A stretch of DNA of 64,000 nucleotides from Leptolyngbya sp. Cla-17. Lineage in GTDB: Bacteria; Cyanobacteriota; Cyanobacteriia; Leptolyngbyales; Leptolyngbyaceae. Made by a program: the position numbers and the translations under genes. The stretch spans positions 1,486,781 to 1,550,780 of the forward strand of contig NZ_JAEVYN010000001.1 of assembly GCF_016807185.1 (NCBI RefSeq). Direction: 5' to 3'. Within the stretch, counting starts at the first letter, position 1; every line of letters begins with the position of its first letter. A model generated the notes under the pieces. The model was not told where the DNA came from, did not search any database, and worked only from the letters and a program-made list of their open reading frames with translations. Positions 1 to 8,672 of the stretch are shown piece after piece.

Positions 1-782
1 GTGTTCAGCAGCACTTGAATGCCAGCTTCATCTTTGGGACGGAAGTAGTGCAGTAACTCTGCCTGAACGTCCGGATCTCGCAGCGAAGAGACAAAAATGG
101 GCACGGGATGCAAATCGCGATCGCTCAATGCCTGACAGAGGGCATCGATTGGAGCCAGGTTGCCTGCTAAATAATGCGCCCGATAAAACACAATTCCGAC
201 TTGAGGCGCGTTTTGTATCGCAGGCGAGATGTGGAAAGGATACACCCCTACAGACGGCACGGGTTGGGGCGGTTCATACTCATACTGATTGGATATGCTG
301 TGATGTGCCAGCCAGCGCAACGCGTTGACCATGTTTTCTACACCGCCCTCCAAAAAGTAGCGCCAGCACTGGTTTACCTGGGCGATCGCTAAAGTGGAAT
401 GGCTGATCAGCGTTGGATCGGGCTGATTATCTCCCGGCAACACAATCAGCGTTGCCCCCGTGCGTTCAACCGTCTCGCGCACCACTTCCAATCCATAAGA
501 CCAGTAGGAACGACCGCCCAACAGCCGCAGCACGATCACCTGAGCTTTCTCCAAAACAGTTTCAGCGTAGGTGTCGATCGACAACTGCTGCTGAAGCTGC
601 AATAAATTGACCACCCGCAAAGCCGGAAAGTTGGCAGGGAGATAGGGCATTGCCTGGGCGATCGCGTTGATATCAGTATCCGCTGCGGTAATCAACACGA
701 TGGGTGCAGGAGTCTGATCAACAAAAATCACGCCTTCTGTGTCAGGAGTCCAACCGCCCGGTGTTGCTGCCAGTCTATGCAT
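1..782 (-). CDS. cobN: Cobaltochelatase subunit CobN, N-terminal part (runs off the left edge)
   Basis: The minus strand is open from an ATG at 782 to the window edge, giving about 260 residues with no stop. The translation has the N-terminal signature of CobN/BchH-type chelatase large subunits, including PGDNQPDPTLISHSTL and, further on, VGIVFYRAHYLAGN followed by PVPIFVSSLRDPDVQAE. CobN is the large subunit of the ATP-dependent cobalt chelatase that inserts cobalt into the corrin ring in aerobic B12 synthesis. In cyanobacteria the paralogue ChlH inserts magnesium into protoporphyrin; the opening residues fit CobN better, but only about a fifth of the protein is visible. The coding frame is not interrupted here. 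The catalytic bulk lies outside the window. Confidence 0.85.
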   Translation of the reverse strand, partial: MHRLAATPGGWTPDTEGVIFVDQTPAPIVLITAADTDINAIAQAMPYLPANFPALRVVNLLQLQQQLSIDTYAETVLEKAQVIVLRLLGGRSYWSYGLEVVRETVERTGATLIVLPGDNQPDPTLISHSTLAIAQVNQCWRYFLEGGVENMVNALRWLAHHSISNQYEYEPPQPVPSVGVYPFHISPAIQNAPQVGIVFYRAHYLAGNLAPIDALCQALSDRDLHPVPIFVSSLRDPDVQAELLHYFRPKDEAGIQVLLN

Positions 783-871
783 AATGATGTCTTTCGAGTG
801 AGTGAGACTGCCGCGATCGCGGCATTGGGTGAGTGTATCGCATCTTTAGCCAACTCTGCCCCCAGCACTCG

Positions 872-1786
872 CTAATCAAATTCGCCAAACTCTAAGATCG
901 GGCTGTTGCCTGAAAGCTCGTCGTAGTCGCCAAGTAAGTTTGCCATTACTAACTTACTGACCCGCGAACTGCGCCAATAGCTGGTGTGGTCAGCAATTAA
1001 ACCCAGCGCCATTGCCACATCCCCAATGTTTTTCTTCAGAAAATTGTGCTCTCCTAGATAGCGATCGCGAAAAAACAAATCAGTATCATCCAAATTGAGG
1101 CTAGAGCGGAGAGGATAGGCAAAGATATCGGATGCATGAATCACGTTGATCCACCGGAGAGCCGTACCAGAATAGGTGCTAGCGAACATTTTCAGCCGTT
1201 GGTCATTCACATTCATCATCTGCTTGAAGATCAGCAGCGGGCAGCCCAATGTCGTGATGCTGCGGAGTTTCACCTTGCGCTTATTGGGCGAATCCACTAG
1301 CCCATCAATCACGCTGCGAAAGTAATAAGCTGGATCGGAGGTTCCGTAGTCTGAAAACAGCAAATCCCACAAAATGACGCTGCTCAGAGAATGCGCTACT
1401 AGGTGCAAATCCTCGTCGTAGGGATTGTCGGTCACGAAGTTGAGGAACTGCATTGCCACCGTGCGGCGGATTTCGCGCCCTTGTGGACTGCTGAGATATT
1501 TGAAAATATCTTGAAAGAAGCCTGTAATCAGTTGCTCTCGACGTTGGCGATAGTGAAATACATCGTCAATATCAACTTGAGGATAATCCCATTTAAAGGC
1601 TTCTAAGTCTTGCTGCACATAATCCCAAATTTCATTCGTGCTACCCAACTCTTCACCCCAATAGCTGGAATAGAACTCAGGTAGGGTTAAGTCGCGATCG
1701 GAAAAGTCTGCAATCAAACGATCGCGTAGCGGATCGGCATAGCCAGATCGCCGCACCGAAGCCCCATGCATAAACCACACTAGCAT
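872..1786 (-). CDS. Alpha/beta-hydrolase-like (lipase-like) protein of unknown substrate
   Basis: This is a 304-residue protein starting at ATG 1786. It opens with a hydrophobic strand followed by HG (residues 7-8), as in the oxyanion strand of alpha/beta hydrolases. It contains LHLVAHSLSS, where Ser133 sits at a strand-turn-helix position like a nucleophile elbow, although the motif is AHSLS rather than classic GXSXG. A histidine near the C-terminus (ADHTSYW) could complete a triad. No signal peptide or membrane segment is seen. It lies 89 bp upstream of cobN in the same direction, but no functional link is evident. The fold assignment is inferred from motifs; the substrate is unknown. Confidence 0.7.
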   Translation of the reverse strand: MLVWFMHGASVRRSGYADPLRDRLIADFSDRDLTLPEFYSSYWGEELGSTNEIWDYVQQDLEAFKWDYPQVDIDDVFHYRQRREQLITGFFQDIFKYLSSPQGREIRRTVAMQFLNFVTDNPYDEDLHLVAHSLSSVILWDLLFSDYGTSDPAYYFRSVIDGLVDSPNKRKVKLRSITTLGCPLLIFKQMMNVNDQRLKMFASTYSGTALRWINVIHASDIFAYPLRSSLNLDDTDLFFRDRYLGEHNFLKKNIGDVAMALGLIADHTSYWRSSRVSKLVMANLLGDYDELSGNSPILEFGEFD

Positions 1787-1964
1787 TACGCGATCGCTCC
1801 TCAGTTATAGTGACTTCGCGCCTCAAAAGGCGTTTACACATTATCCTGATTATCAGGCAGCTTTACCTCAGCCCAATATGCTAGATTTGCCCCATATGCC
1901 AGACTTAAGGAATTTGCCTTGATCCCATTGAAGTCTGGACCAGTTCTTTTCAAACCGCACGGCT

Positions 1965-2144
1965 ATGAATCGTTTTCAGCAAGCTTGCGCGATCGCGCTT
2001 TCCCTTTACGTGCTTTACCTGCTGAAGTCAGCGGCCGGAATTGATATTTCGACTCAACATCATGCAATCGATTTAATCAAAATTCCTGCAAATTCTTTAA
2101 TCCATCGATTTGACGATGCCGTGCGTTTTTTCACTCAGGCTTGA
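1965..2144 (+). CDS. Possible small membrane or secreted protein (59 aa)
   Basis: An ATG at 1965 opens 59 codons ending at TGA 2142-2144, so it converges with ackA and overlaps its last 14 bp. The N-terminal third is hydrophobic with two cationic residues at the start (MNRFQQACAIALSLYVLYLL), like a signal anchor or short membrane helix. The rest is mixed, with several histidines. No good Shine-Dalgarno sequence precedes the ATG. The rest of the 344-bp space between the hydrolase gene and ackA shows no other gene. It may be a real small protein or chance. Confidence 0.35.
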   Translation: MNRFQQACAIALSLYVLYLLKSAAGIDISTQHHAIDLIKIPANSLIHRFDDAVRFFTQA

Positions 2145-3366
2145 CGGATTGAGCTTTTTCTACAAGTCGCCAGCATTCCTGCGCGATCGCCCAATCTTCT
2201 TGAGTATGAATCACCAGTACCTTTACTTTAGAGTCTGGTGTGGAAATATCCATATCTACTGGATGGCTACTGTTTTTTTCGGAATCAATCTTTACGCCTA
2301 AAAAATTAAAGGTTTGACAGGCAAGCTCTCGCACTAAGGGCACATTCTCGCCCACACCTGCTGTAAACACGATCGCATCAAGCCGATCTAAGTTTGCCAG
2401 CATAGAACCGATTGCCGCCTTCAGACGATGCATATAGATATCAAATGCTAGCTTGGCGCGATCGTTGCCTTTTTCAATCTCAGCCAAAATCTGACGCATA
2501 TCTGCGCCTAGCCCAGAAATGCCCTTTAGACCCGATTCTTTGTTGAGAATAGTCTCTAACTCATCAGCGGTACAGCCATTTTTTCGCATCAGGTAGATTA
2601 AAATGCCGGGGTCAAGCGAACCAGAGCGGCTGCCCATCATCAAACCATCCAGCGGCGTAAAGCCCATGGTCGTATCCACGCTGTAGCCATCGCGAATTGC
2701 AGCCAGAGAACAACCATTGCCCAGATGACAGGTAATCAGCCTGAGATCTGACAAGTCGCGCTCCAGCAAATGCGCTGCCCGTTCGGAGCAATATTTATGA
2801 CTGGTGCCGTGAAATCCGTAGCGACGAATCCCGGCTTCGAGCCAATCGTAGGGACCGGGATAGACATACACGTCGCGCGGCAAGTGAGCATGAAAAGCGG
2901 TGTCAAACACAGCAACTTGGGGGATTTCAGTTCCCAAGATCGTTTCGATGATTTCAATTCCTTCCAGATTTACGGGATTGTGAAGTGGCGCGAAGTCAGC
3001 AAGACGGGAGATCGCCGCTTTCACTGCCTGCGTGACTTGCACACTCTCACGATAGTCTGCCCCGCCATGCACCACTCGATGCCCCACCACATCAATATCG
3101 CTGGGTGCCTTAAGAACCTGAGTGTCGCCCTGCCACAAGGTTTGCAATAGCTGCGTTGTTGTCTCAGCCTTGGAGGTAGAAGAAACAATTTCCTTCAGCA
3201 CCGTTCCATTGGCTGCCACCCTTAGGGCTGCTTTACCTGGCTCTATGGTCCAGTCAATTGTCCCTTCCCACAGTGGCTCTGGCGGATGGTGTAACTCGCC
3301 CGACAACTCGTAGAGGGAGGTTTTTTGGCTGCTGGAGCCAGCGTTTAGCACCAATATCTTCATCAC
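2131..3366 (-). CDS. ackA: Acetate kinase
   Basis: This 411-residue protein is the normal length for acetate kinase, which converts acetyl phosphate and ADP to acetate and ATP. It shows the family motifs in order: LVLNAGSSSQK at the N-terminus, GHRVVHGG, DTAFHAHLP, RRYGFHGTSHKY, CHLGNGCSLAAI, TMGFTPLDGLMMGSRSG with the catalytic arginine region, and FTAGVGEN near the C-terminus. It stands alone, with no adjacent pta or phosphoketolase in this window. The upstream 187 bp hold no other gene. The first two codons are both ATG, so the start is 3366 or one codon later. Confidence 0.97.
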   Translation of the reverse strand: MMKILVLNAGSSSQKTSLYELSGELHHPPEPLWEGTIDWTIEPGKAALRVAANGTVLKEIVSSTSKAETTTQLLQTLWQGDTQVLKAPSDIDVVGHRVVHGGADYRESVQVTQAVKAAISRLADFAPLHNPVNLEGIEIIETILGTEIPQVAVFDTAFHAHLPRDVYVYPGPYDWLEAGIRRYGFHGTSHKYCSERAAHLLERDLSDLRLITCHLGNGCSLAAIRDGYSVDTTMGFTPLDGLMMGSRSGSLDPGILIYLMRKNGCTADELETILNKESGLKGISGLGADMRQILAEIEKGNDRAKLAFDIYMHRLKAAIGSMLANLDRLDAIVFTAGVGENVPLVRELACQTFNFLGVKIDSEKNSSHPVDMDISTPDSKVKVLVIHTQEDWAIAQECWRLVEKAQSVKPE

Positions 3367-3553
3367 TCACAGCCCTTCGACATCCTCCAAAGCCTACTGT
3401 ATTCTTCTAAGATTCGCTGTGTTGGCAGCAATTTTTGAAAAGGTTTCTCGCGATCTCCTTCGTGATCTTTTCAATTTTAGGAATTAGATTTTAGGGGTTA
3501 ACTATTCGCACGACTGCTGGCACGAGGTGAAACGAATGCAAGATGGGTGCCGT

Positions 3554-3961
3554 TTAGCTAGGGTTTTCGACGCTTGGCTCCATGTAGACAAGTTCCCAAA
3601 TGTGACCATCTAAATCCTGAAATCCATGTCCATACATAAAATCGTGGTCTTGCGGCTCATTATAGGTTGTGCCACCCGCAGCGATCGCAGTGCGAACCAT
3701 CTCATCAACTTTTTCTCGACTCTCGGAAGACAAACACACCAGCACTTCCGTGCTTTTCGTTGCATCACAAATCTCTTTGGGCGTAAACGTCTTGAACCTA
3801 TCGTGAATCAGCAACATGACAAATATACTCTCACTCACAATCATGCAAGTGGCTGTTTCATCGGTAAATTGAGGGTCAAAACTAAAGCCAAGCTTAGTGA
3901 AAAACTCCACAGATTGATTGAGATTTTTGACGGGTAAATTAACAAAAATTTGAGTAGCCAT
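3554..3961 (-). CDS. VOC (glyoxalase/bleomycin-resistance fold) family protein
   Basis: The protein has 135 residues with the two beta-alpha-beta-beta-beta modules of the vicinal oxygen chelate superfamily. It begins with a strand and NLPVKNLNQSVEFFTKLGF, typical of the extradiol/lactoylglutathione-like subfamily, and ends with YGHGFQDLDGHIWELVYM, which supplies the usual Gly-His and metal-ligand glutamate. Members include glyoxalases, dioxygenases and antibiotic-binding proteins; this type is most often annotated as a general glyoxalase-like protein. The gene is monocistronic. Confidence 0.88.
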   Translation of the reverse strand: MATQIFVNLPVKNLNQSVEFFTKLGFSFDPQFTDETATCMIVSESIFVMLLIHDRFKTFTPKEICDATKSTEVLVCLSSESREKVDEMVRTAIAAGGTTYNEPQDHDFMYGHGFQDLDGHIWELVYMEPSVENPS

Positions 3962-4254
3962 GTTTTCTTCTTTTGCAATTTAACGAGCGTTAAAGTCTCA
4001 GCACAAATCAACTAATGGTAAGCTCAAAATAATAAGCAGCGTTTAGCACCTTACTAAGACCTTAATTGCTTACAGCACACTACCAATTTCAGACTGTTTA
4101 GCAATATTGGGCGATATTGCAATTCATTACCTCTTACCTCAGAAGGGCGAGGATAGTGATTCTGTCCTGACATACTAAGCTTTTATCACGCTACGCAATA
4201 AGCACAGCTTGATTGCATCAACACTGCAAACTCACAACCGGGGACATAACAGTC

Positions 4255-5112
4255 ATGAAAGGGCGGAATTCATCCACTGGAAGTGCTAGAAATCAAGCAG
4301 AGCGAGTAGCGCAACAGGCAGCGGCTAACCCTTGGGTAGAACGATTGGCCCGCTTAGGTTTTGCAGCGAAAGGAATTGTTTATACGTTGGTTGGCTTATT
4401 AGCAGCACAGGCAGCACTGGGTCCAGGTGGTAAAAAAACCGATACCCAAGGCGCACTACAAACAATTGTCACTCAGCCCTTTGGGCAAGTTTTGCTGAGT
4501 CTGGTGGCGATCGGGTTATTAGGGTATGCCCTTTGGCGCTTGGTTGAAGCGGTTGCTGACCCGGAGCAAAAGGGCAACGATGCCAAAGGGCTGCTTCAGC
4601 GCTGTAGCTATGCAGGAAACGGATTGATATACGCCAGTTTGGCGCTAACCGCAGTGCAAATCGTTTTGGGTTCTGCTGGGGGTAACAGCAATGCCTCACA
4701 AGATTGGACGGCTCGCTTGCTCACTCAACCCTTTGGGCAATGGTTGGTTGGAACACTTGGTGCGCTGGTGATTGGGCTTGGCTTTTACCAGTTTTACGAA
4801 GCTTACAAAGCAAAGTTTCGAAAGAAATTGAAGCTAAATGAAATGAGCGATGCTGAACAGACTTGGACTACTTACTTGGGTAGGGTTGGCTTGACAGCAA
4901 GAGGAATCGTTTTTGTAGTCATTGGCTTTTTCTTTATTCAGGCAGCACGGCAGTCTAACCCTAATCAGGCGAAAGGTTTGGGGGGTGCCCTAGAAGCACT
5001 GGCGCAACAACCTTATGGTGCGTGGATTTTAGGTGTTGTGGCGATCGGGCTGATTGCTTACGGCATTTACTACATTGTGCAGGCGCGCTATCGGCATATT
5101 GGAACTGCCTAA
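4255..5112 (+). CDS. DUF1206 family integral membrane protein
   Basis: The 285-residue protein is built from three similar hydrophobic modules, each with two membrane helices: residues roughly 20-95, 110-185 and 205-285. Each module opens with an amphipathic 'LARLGFAAKGIVY'-like segment (also 'GRVGLTARGIVF') and contains a 'QPFGQ/QPYGAW' turn. This triplicated pattern is the DUF1206 family. The ATG at 4255 is preferred over one 42 bp upstream because GGGGA lies about 9 bp before it. The function of the family is unknown. The gene stands alone between two gaps of about 300 bp. Confidence 0.88.
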   Translation: MKGRNSSTGSARNQAERVAQQAAANPWVERLARLGFAAKGIVYTLVGLLAAQAALGPGGKKTDTQGALQTIVTQPFGQVLLSLVAIGLLGYALWRLVEAVADPEQKGNDAKGLLQRCSYAGNGLIYASLALTAVQIVLGSAGGNSNASQDWTARLLTQPFGQWLVGTLGALVIGLGFYQFYEAYKAKFRKKLKLNEMSDAEQTWTTYLGRVGLTARGIVFVVIGFFFIQAARQSNPNQAKGLGGALEALAQQPYGAWILGVVAIGLIAYGIYYIVQARYRHIGTA

Positions 5113-5411
5113 AAGTTAAAGCTTCAGGTCTCATGACACCCTTTCAACCCCTCAGCCAGAAGGAAAGCTGAGTTGGAGGATAAACCAGAATTGGTCATTG
5201 TGCCGCCTGTGAAACAGACGTAGCACTAATAAGATTCAGACGTTAATGACTGCAATATCTCACGACTTAGCGCATGGTTAAAGCCACAGAACTATTGCGT
5301 GAAAGTCAATCAGGATGCTAATTGAATTAGACCGCAAGAATCTGATAGTGGATTGCTAGCCTAATTCGTATCATCATGATTCAAAGCGAATTTTGAGTTT
5401 TAGGACGGGCT
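5113..5411. other. 299-bp gap with no gene
   Basis: No open frame of note was found between the DUF1206 gene and ada. The stretch is AT-rich towards ada. No clear promoter box or hairpin terminator could be picked out by eye, and no Ada box could be recognised with confidence. Confidence 0.6.
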
Positions 5412-6491
5412 ATGCAAATCGCGATCGCTGAATTATTTTCGACTGATGCACTGCGTTGGGATGCAGTAGCTAGTCGCGATCGCCAGGCAGATGAGACTTT
5501 TTTCTATGCAGTCACAACAACGGGCGTTTACTGCCGTCCAGCCTGTGCTTCACGGTTGCCCAATCGCCAGAATGTTCGTTTCTTCCAAACCTGCACTGAG
5601 GCAGAACAGGCAGGTTTTCGTCCCTGCAAGCGATGTCAACCTAATGCAATGTCGCCGCGAGAGGAGCAAGTCCAACTCATCGCCAAAATCTGCACACTGA
5701 TTGAAACATCCGAAGAATCGCTGTCATTAAATGAATTGGCGGTCACAGCGGGATTGAGTCCATACCACTTTCAACGGTTGTTTAAAGAGATTGTGGGCGT
5801 GACTCCCAAACGATATGCGATCGCTCAGCGGGAACAGCGGGTTCGTGATAGTTTGCAGCAAGTTACGTCTGTGACTCAAGCGATCTATAACGCTGGGTTT
5901 AGTACAAGTAGTCAGTTTTATGCCGGAGCGAGCGATAAATTAGGTATGGCAGCCAGTCAATACAAAGCTGGGGCGACAAACATTGAAATCCGGTTTGCGA
6001 TCGCGCAATCGTTTCTGGGCTTGGTTTTAGTGGCAGCGACGGAGCGGGGCGTTTGTGCGATCGAGTTTGGCGACACCCCAGAAATGCTAACAGAGCGATT
6101 AAAAACGCGCTTTCCCAATGCTCAAGTACAGGAATCCGATCCGACTTTCTCGAATTGGGTCGCTCAGGTGATTGGATTGATTGAAACCCCTGATCGCGGA
6201 CTCAATTTACCCCTCGATATTCAGGGTACTGCCTTTCAACAGCGAGTTTGGCAAGCGTTGCAAACCATTCCACCAGGAACAACGGTGAGCTATGCCGATG
6301 TTGCCAAACAAATCAATCAGCCTACAGCCGTAAGAGCAGTTGCGACTGCCTGTGCCGCCAACACGCTTGCGATCGCCATTCCGTGCCATCGAGTGGTTCG
6401 CAGCAATGGTGATTTGAGCGGCTATCGTTGGGGCATTGAGCGAAAACGCGCCCTGCTTGAGCGAGAAGCATTGAGACGAACAACCTACTAG
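5412..6491 (+). CDS. ada: Bifunctional DNA-alkylation repair protein and transcriptional activator Ada
   Basis: This 359-residue protein has full Ada architecture. The N-terminal zinc domain has Cys41, Cys45, Cys72 and Cys75 (GVYCRPACASR and FRPCKRCQP). Cys41 corresponds to the methyl acceptor for phosphotriesters. An AraC-type helix-turn-helix region spans about residues 90-185 (GLSPYHFQRLFKEIVG). The C-terminal O6-methylguanine methyltransferase domain has the acceptor motif IPCHRVV with Cys325. In E. coli, self-methylation turns Ada into an activator of alkylation-repair genes. No alkB or alkA neighbour is present here. The start ATG at 5412 gives the usual length. Confidence 0.96.
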   Translation: MQIAIAELFSTDALRWDAVASRDRQADETFFYAVTTTGVYCRPACASRLPNRQNVRFFQTCTEAEQAGFRPCKRCQPNAMSPREEQVQLIAKICTLIETSEESLSLNELAVTAGLSPYHFQRLFKEIVGVTPKRYAIAQREQRVRDSLQQVTSVTQAIYNAGFSTSSQFYAGASDKLGMAASQYKAGATNIEIRFAIAQSFLGLVLVAATERGVCAIEFGDTPEMLTERLKTRFPNAQVQESDPTFSNWVAQVIGLIETPDRGLNLPLDIQGTAFQQRVWQALQTIPPGTTVSYADVAKQINQPTAVRAVATACAANTLAIAIPCHRVVRSNGDLSGYRWGIERKRALLEREALRRTTY

Positions 6492-6552
6492 TGCCCTTAC
6501 GTAAGAGACAGGGAATAACCCACTCAAATTGAGCGAGGTCGTCCTACAAGAT

Positions 6553-6771
6553 TTACAAATGTCTGATGGTAATCGCTTCCCAATTTGATTTTGGCTCGGT
6601 GGTCATGTGAAACAGGACTTCTACCTGGCGACCTTGACCATTGAGTCCAATCACCAGCAAACCCCGATTGGTCTGCTCTTCTGCAAAAATGGCTTTGAGA
6701 TCGGAATATTTCATGACTTGCCGTTGGACTTGCTTGTCAACTTTTGGCGATCGCGCAATCATTGCAAACAC
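6553..6771 (-). CDS. Small conserved-looking hypothetical protein (72 aa)
   Basis: The 72-residue frame is compact and charged, with a plausible alpha/beta pattern (KYSDLKAIFAEEQTNRGLL, then QVEVLFHMTTEP). The start at 6771 or the internal ATG at codon 20 (MKYSDLK) are both possible. It is close to and in the same direction as the Uma2 gene upstream, 66 bp away. I do not recognise a family. Coding status is supported only by composition and placement. Confidence 0.5.
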   Translation of the reverse strand: MFAMIARSPKVDKQVQRQVMKYSDLKAIFAEEQTNRGLLVIGLNGQGRQVEVLFHMTTEPKSNWEAITIRHL

Positions 6772-6837
6772 AGTTAGGTTGGATCTGCAACGCTGCTTGA
6801 ATTTTGCGTTGTTATGCCGTTAAAAAACACGTTGAGT

Positions 6838-7404
6838 TTAATCTTGCCCAAGCTTGAGCCAGCTAAAAACTTGAACTGGCGTGATCACTAAGGTGAGCTT
6901 GTCAAGAACGGGTAGAGACTGTTCATCGGCATACAATCGCGGGGTTTGATTTGGGGTAAATGTCAGAACCGAGCGATCGCTAGCATCAATTAACCAGCCT
7001 AGCTGAGTGCCATTGTTGACGCAATGCAAAATTTTATCGATGACTGAGTTAGCGCTTTGGTTAGGCGAGAGAATTTCAATCGTCCAATCGGGTGCAACAA
7101 AAACATCATCCGTGGGTTCCCCGTCTGCATCAAATTCAATCGTCTGCCATTCCAATACAACTACATCCGGCACCAAAGAGCGATTGTCAAAAGTGCAGCG
7201 TAATTCTGGAAAAGCAAATGCCAGCTTTTGAGGTTCTGCAATCTGATTGATAGCCGCAGTGAGTTTAGCTTGAATAACAGAATGCTTGCGCTTTGGCATT
7301 GGTTTTTGAACAATTTTGCCGTCAACAAATTCGCTTGCAGGTTCAGTTTCGGGCAGGGCAAGAAATTCGTCGAGCGTCAGAGGTTTAGTAGGGGTTGCAA
7401 CCAT
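6838..7404 (-). CDS. Uma2 family PD-(D/E)XK nuclease-like protein
   Basis: This 188-residue protein is a Uma2 (DUF820) family member, a group greatly expanded in cyanobacteria and related in fold to restriction endonucleases. It opens with the usual LTLDEFLALPE segment, has VPDVVVLE with Asp80, and DWTIEILSP with Glu110, matching the catalytic D...E-x-hydrophobic pattern. Cellular roles of the family are not settled; some are thought to be linked to transposons. A second Uma2 gene lies at 42787-43395. It is downstream of nothing obviously related. Confidence 0.9.
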   Translation of the reverse strand: MVATPTKPLTLDEFLALPETEPASEFVDGKIVQKPMPKRKHSVIQAKLTAAINQIAEPQKLAFAFPELRCTFDNRSLVPDVVVLEWQTIEFDADGEPTDDVFVAPDWTIEILSPNQSANSVIDKILHCVNNGTQLGWLIDASDRSVLTFTPNQTPRLYADEQSLPVLDKLTLVITPVQVFSWLKLGQD

Positions 7405-7498
7405 GTTGATTTCCCAAGGTGTTGTTAGCCGAGTATAGTTTTGCAGACCAGTAAATTGGCTCTACATCAACCCCAAAAAAGGTGATTGGTTCTCCATT

Positions 7499-8272
7499 TT
7501 AAGCGAAGGCGGAGGAGCCAAAATCGGGGGGGACATCTTGCCAGCGCCCTTGACCCACAGCGCGGACAGCTTCTTTTAAGGAAACTTCACCGGTGTAGAG
7601 AGCTTTGCCAACGATCGCGCCTGTTACGCCCAGCGGTTCTAACGACAGCAAGCTGAGCAAATCGCGTACAGAACTCACGCCGCCGGATGCAATGATGGGA
7701 ATTTCGATCGCCCCTGCCAACTCGCGCAGAGCCTCTAGATTTGGACCTTGCATCGTGCCATCCCGATAAATATCGGTGTAAATAATCGCCGCTGCACCCG
7801 CGATCGCCATCCGCTGAGCCAGTTCCGTCGCCAATACTTCGGAGGTTTCAATCCAGCCGCGGGTTGCCACCTTGCCAGCCCTTGCGTCAATCCCCACCAC
7901 AATTTGGTCGGGGAACTCTTGGCAAAGCTGAGTCACTAGATCCGGCTGTTCGACCGCGATCGTGCCCAAAATAATTCGCCGCACCCCCAGATTGAGCAAA
8001 CTGACAACACTTGCGCGATCGCGCAAACCGCCACCCACCTGCACGGGCATCTCAACCGCACGAGCGATCGCCTCAATCGCCTCCAAATTGACTGGATGTC
8101 CTGCTTTTGCTCCATCCAAATCCACCACATGCAAATAGGTTGCGCCTTCCGCCTGCCATTGACGCGCCACCTCTACTGGATTTTCGCCAAAAGTTTGCAC
8201 CTGGTCATAATCGCCCTGATACAAACGCACACAGCGCCCGCCCAGTAGGTCAATCGCGGGAATCACATCCAT
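7499..8272 (-). CDS. hisA: HisA: ProFAR isomerase of histidine synthesis
   Basis: The product, 257 residues from ATG 8272, is phosphoribosylformimino-5-aminoimidazole carboxamide ribotide isomerase, the fourth-step enzyme of histidine biosynthesis with a TIM-barrel fold. MDVIPAIDLLGGRCVRLYQG carries the catalytic Asp8, and IYTDIYRDGTMQGPN holds the second catalytic aspartate. VQVGGGLR and IASGGVSS are the two phosphate-binding loops. A longer frame to 8338 adds 22 unconserved residues and is rejected as the start. hisZ, for the same pathway, lies separately at 31-32 kb, so histidine genes are scattered as usual in cyanobacteria. Confidence 0.96.
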   Translation of the reverse strand: MDVIPAIDLLGGRCVRLYQGDYDQVQTFGENPVEVARQWQAEGATYLHVVDLDGAKAGHPVNLEAIEAIARAVEMPVQVGGGLRDRASVVSLLNLGVRRIILGTIAVEQPDLVTQLCQEFPDQIVVGIDARAGKVATRGWIETSEVLATELAQRMAIAGAAAIIYTDIYRDGTMQGPNLEALRELAGAIEIPIIASGGVSSVRDLLSLLSLEPLGVTGAIVGKALYTGEVSLKEAVRAVGQGRWQDVPPDFGSSAFA

Positions 8273-8672
8273 AACCAAAGCTCCATACCTAAATTTTTCG
8301 CAGCGATCGCGCGCCCTCTCCAGCCTACCGGGTTCCAATCAATTTCGTGAACCACTAGTGTTAAAGCTAACCAAGTAATTGACCCAGTTTGCAAACAATG
8401 AAAAAAATAAAATCTCAAAATTCATCGGAAACATCACGAATGAAGGCCTCACTGCTCCCAATTGAGCGCATAGATTACTTCTTTAAATTACTTTGAAGCT
8501 ATTGGTAAAGCAGTATTTCAGGATTGTCCGTGGGTACTCTTACAACTTGATGCCTCTGAAAAAATCAAGAATGCATCCGAGCTTAGAGAAACCCTAGATC
8601 GCAATTTTTTTAGGTTTCCTTCGTTAGTTTCTAGTAACTACTGAACATTGCTTGCTCAGAATTAATACAACC
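8273..8672. other. 400-bp gap with short open fragments only
   Basis: The divergent gap between hisA and the 310-aa gene holds no convincing gene. One frame is open without a start codon for about 50 codons up to about 8643 (containing CPWVLLQLDASEKIKNASEL), which may be a decayed gene fragment. A 32-codon ORF opens at an ATG near 8399. No terminator was seen. Confidence 0.45.

Noticed and set aside
2770..3150. 126-codon plus-strand frame within ackA
   Set aside because: It is antisense to a well-conserved gene; codon pattern follows the ackA frame.
7499..8338. Longer start for hisA (279 aa)
   Set aside because: The extra 22 residues are not part of HisA; the conserved protein starts MDVIPAIDL at 8272.
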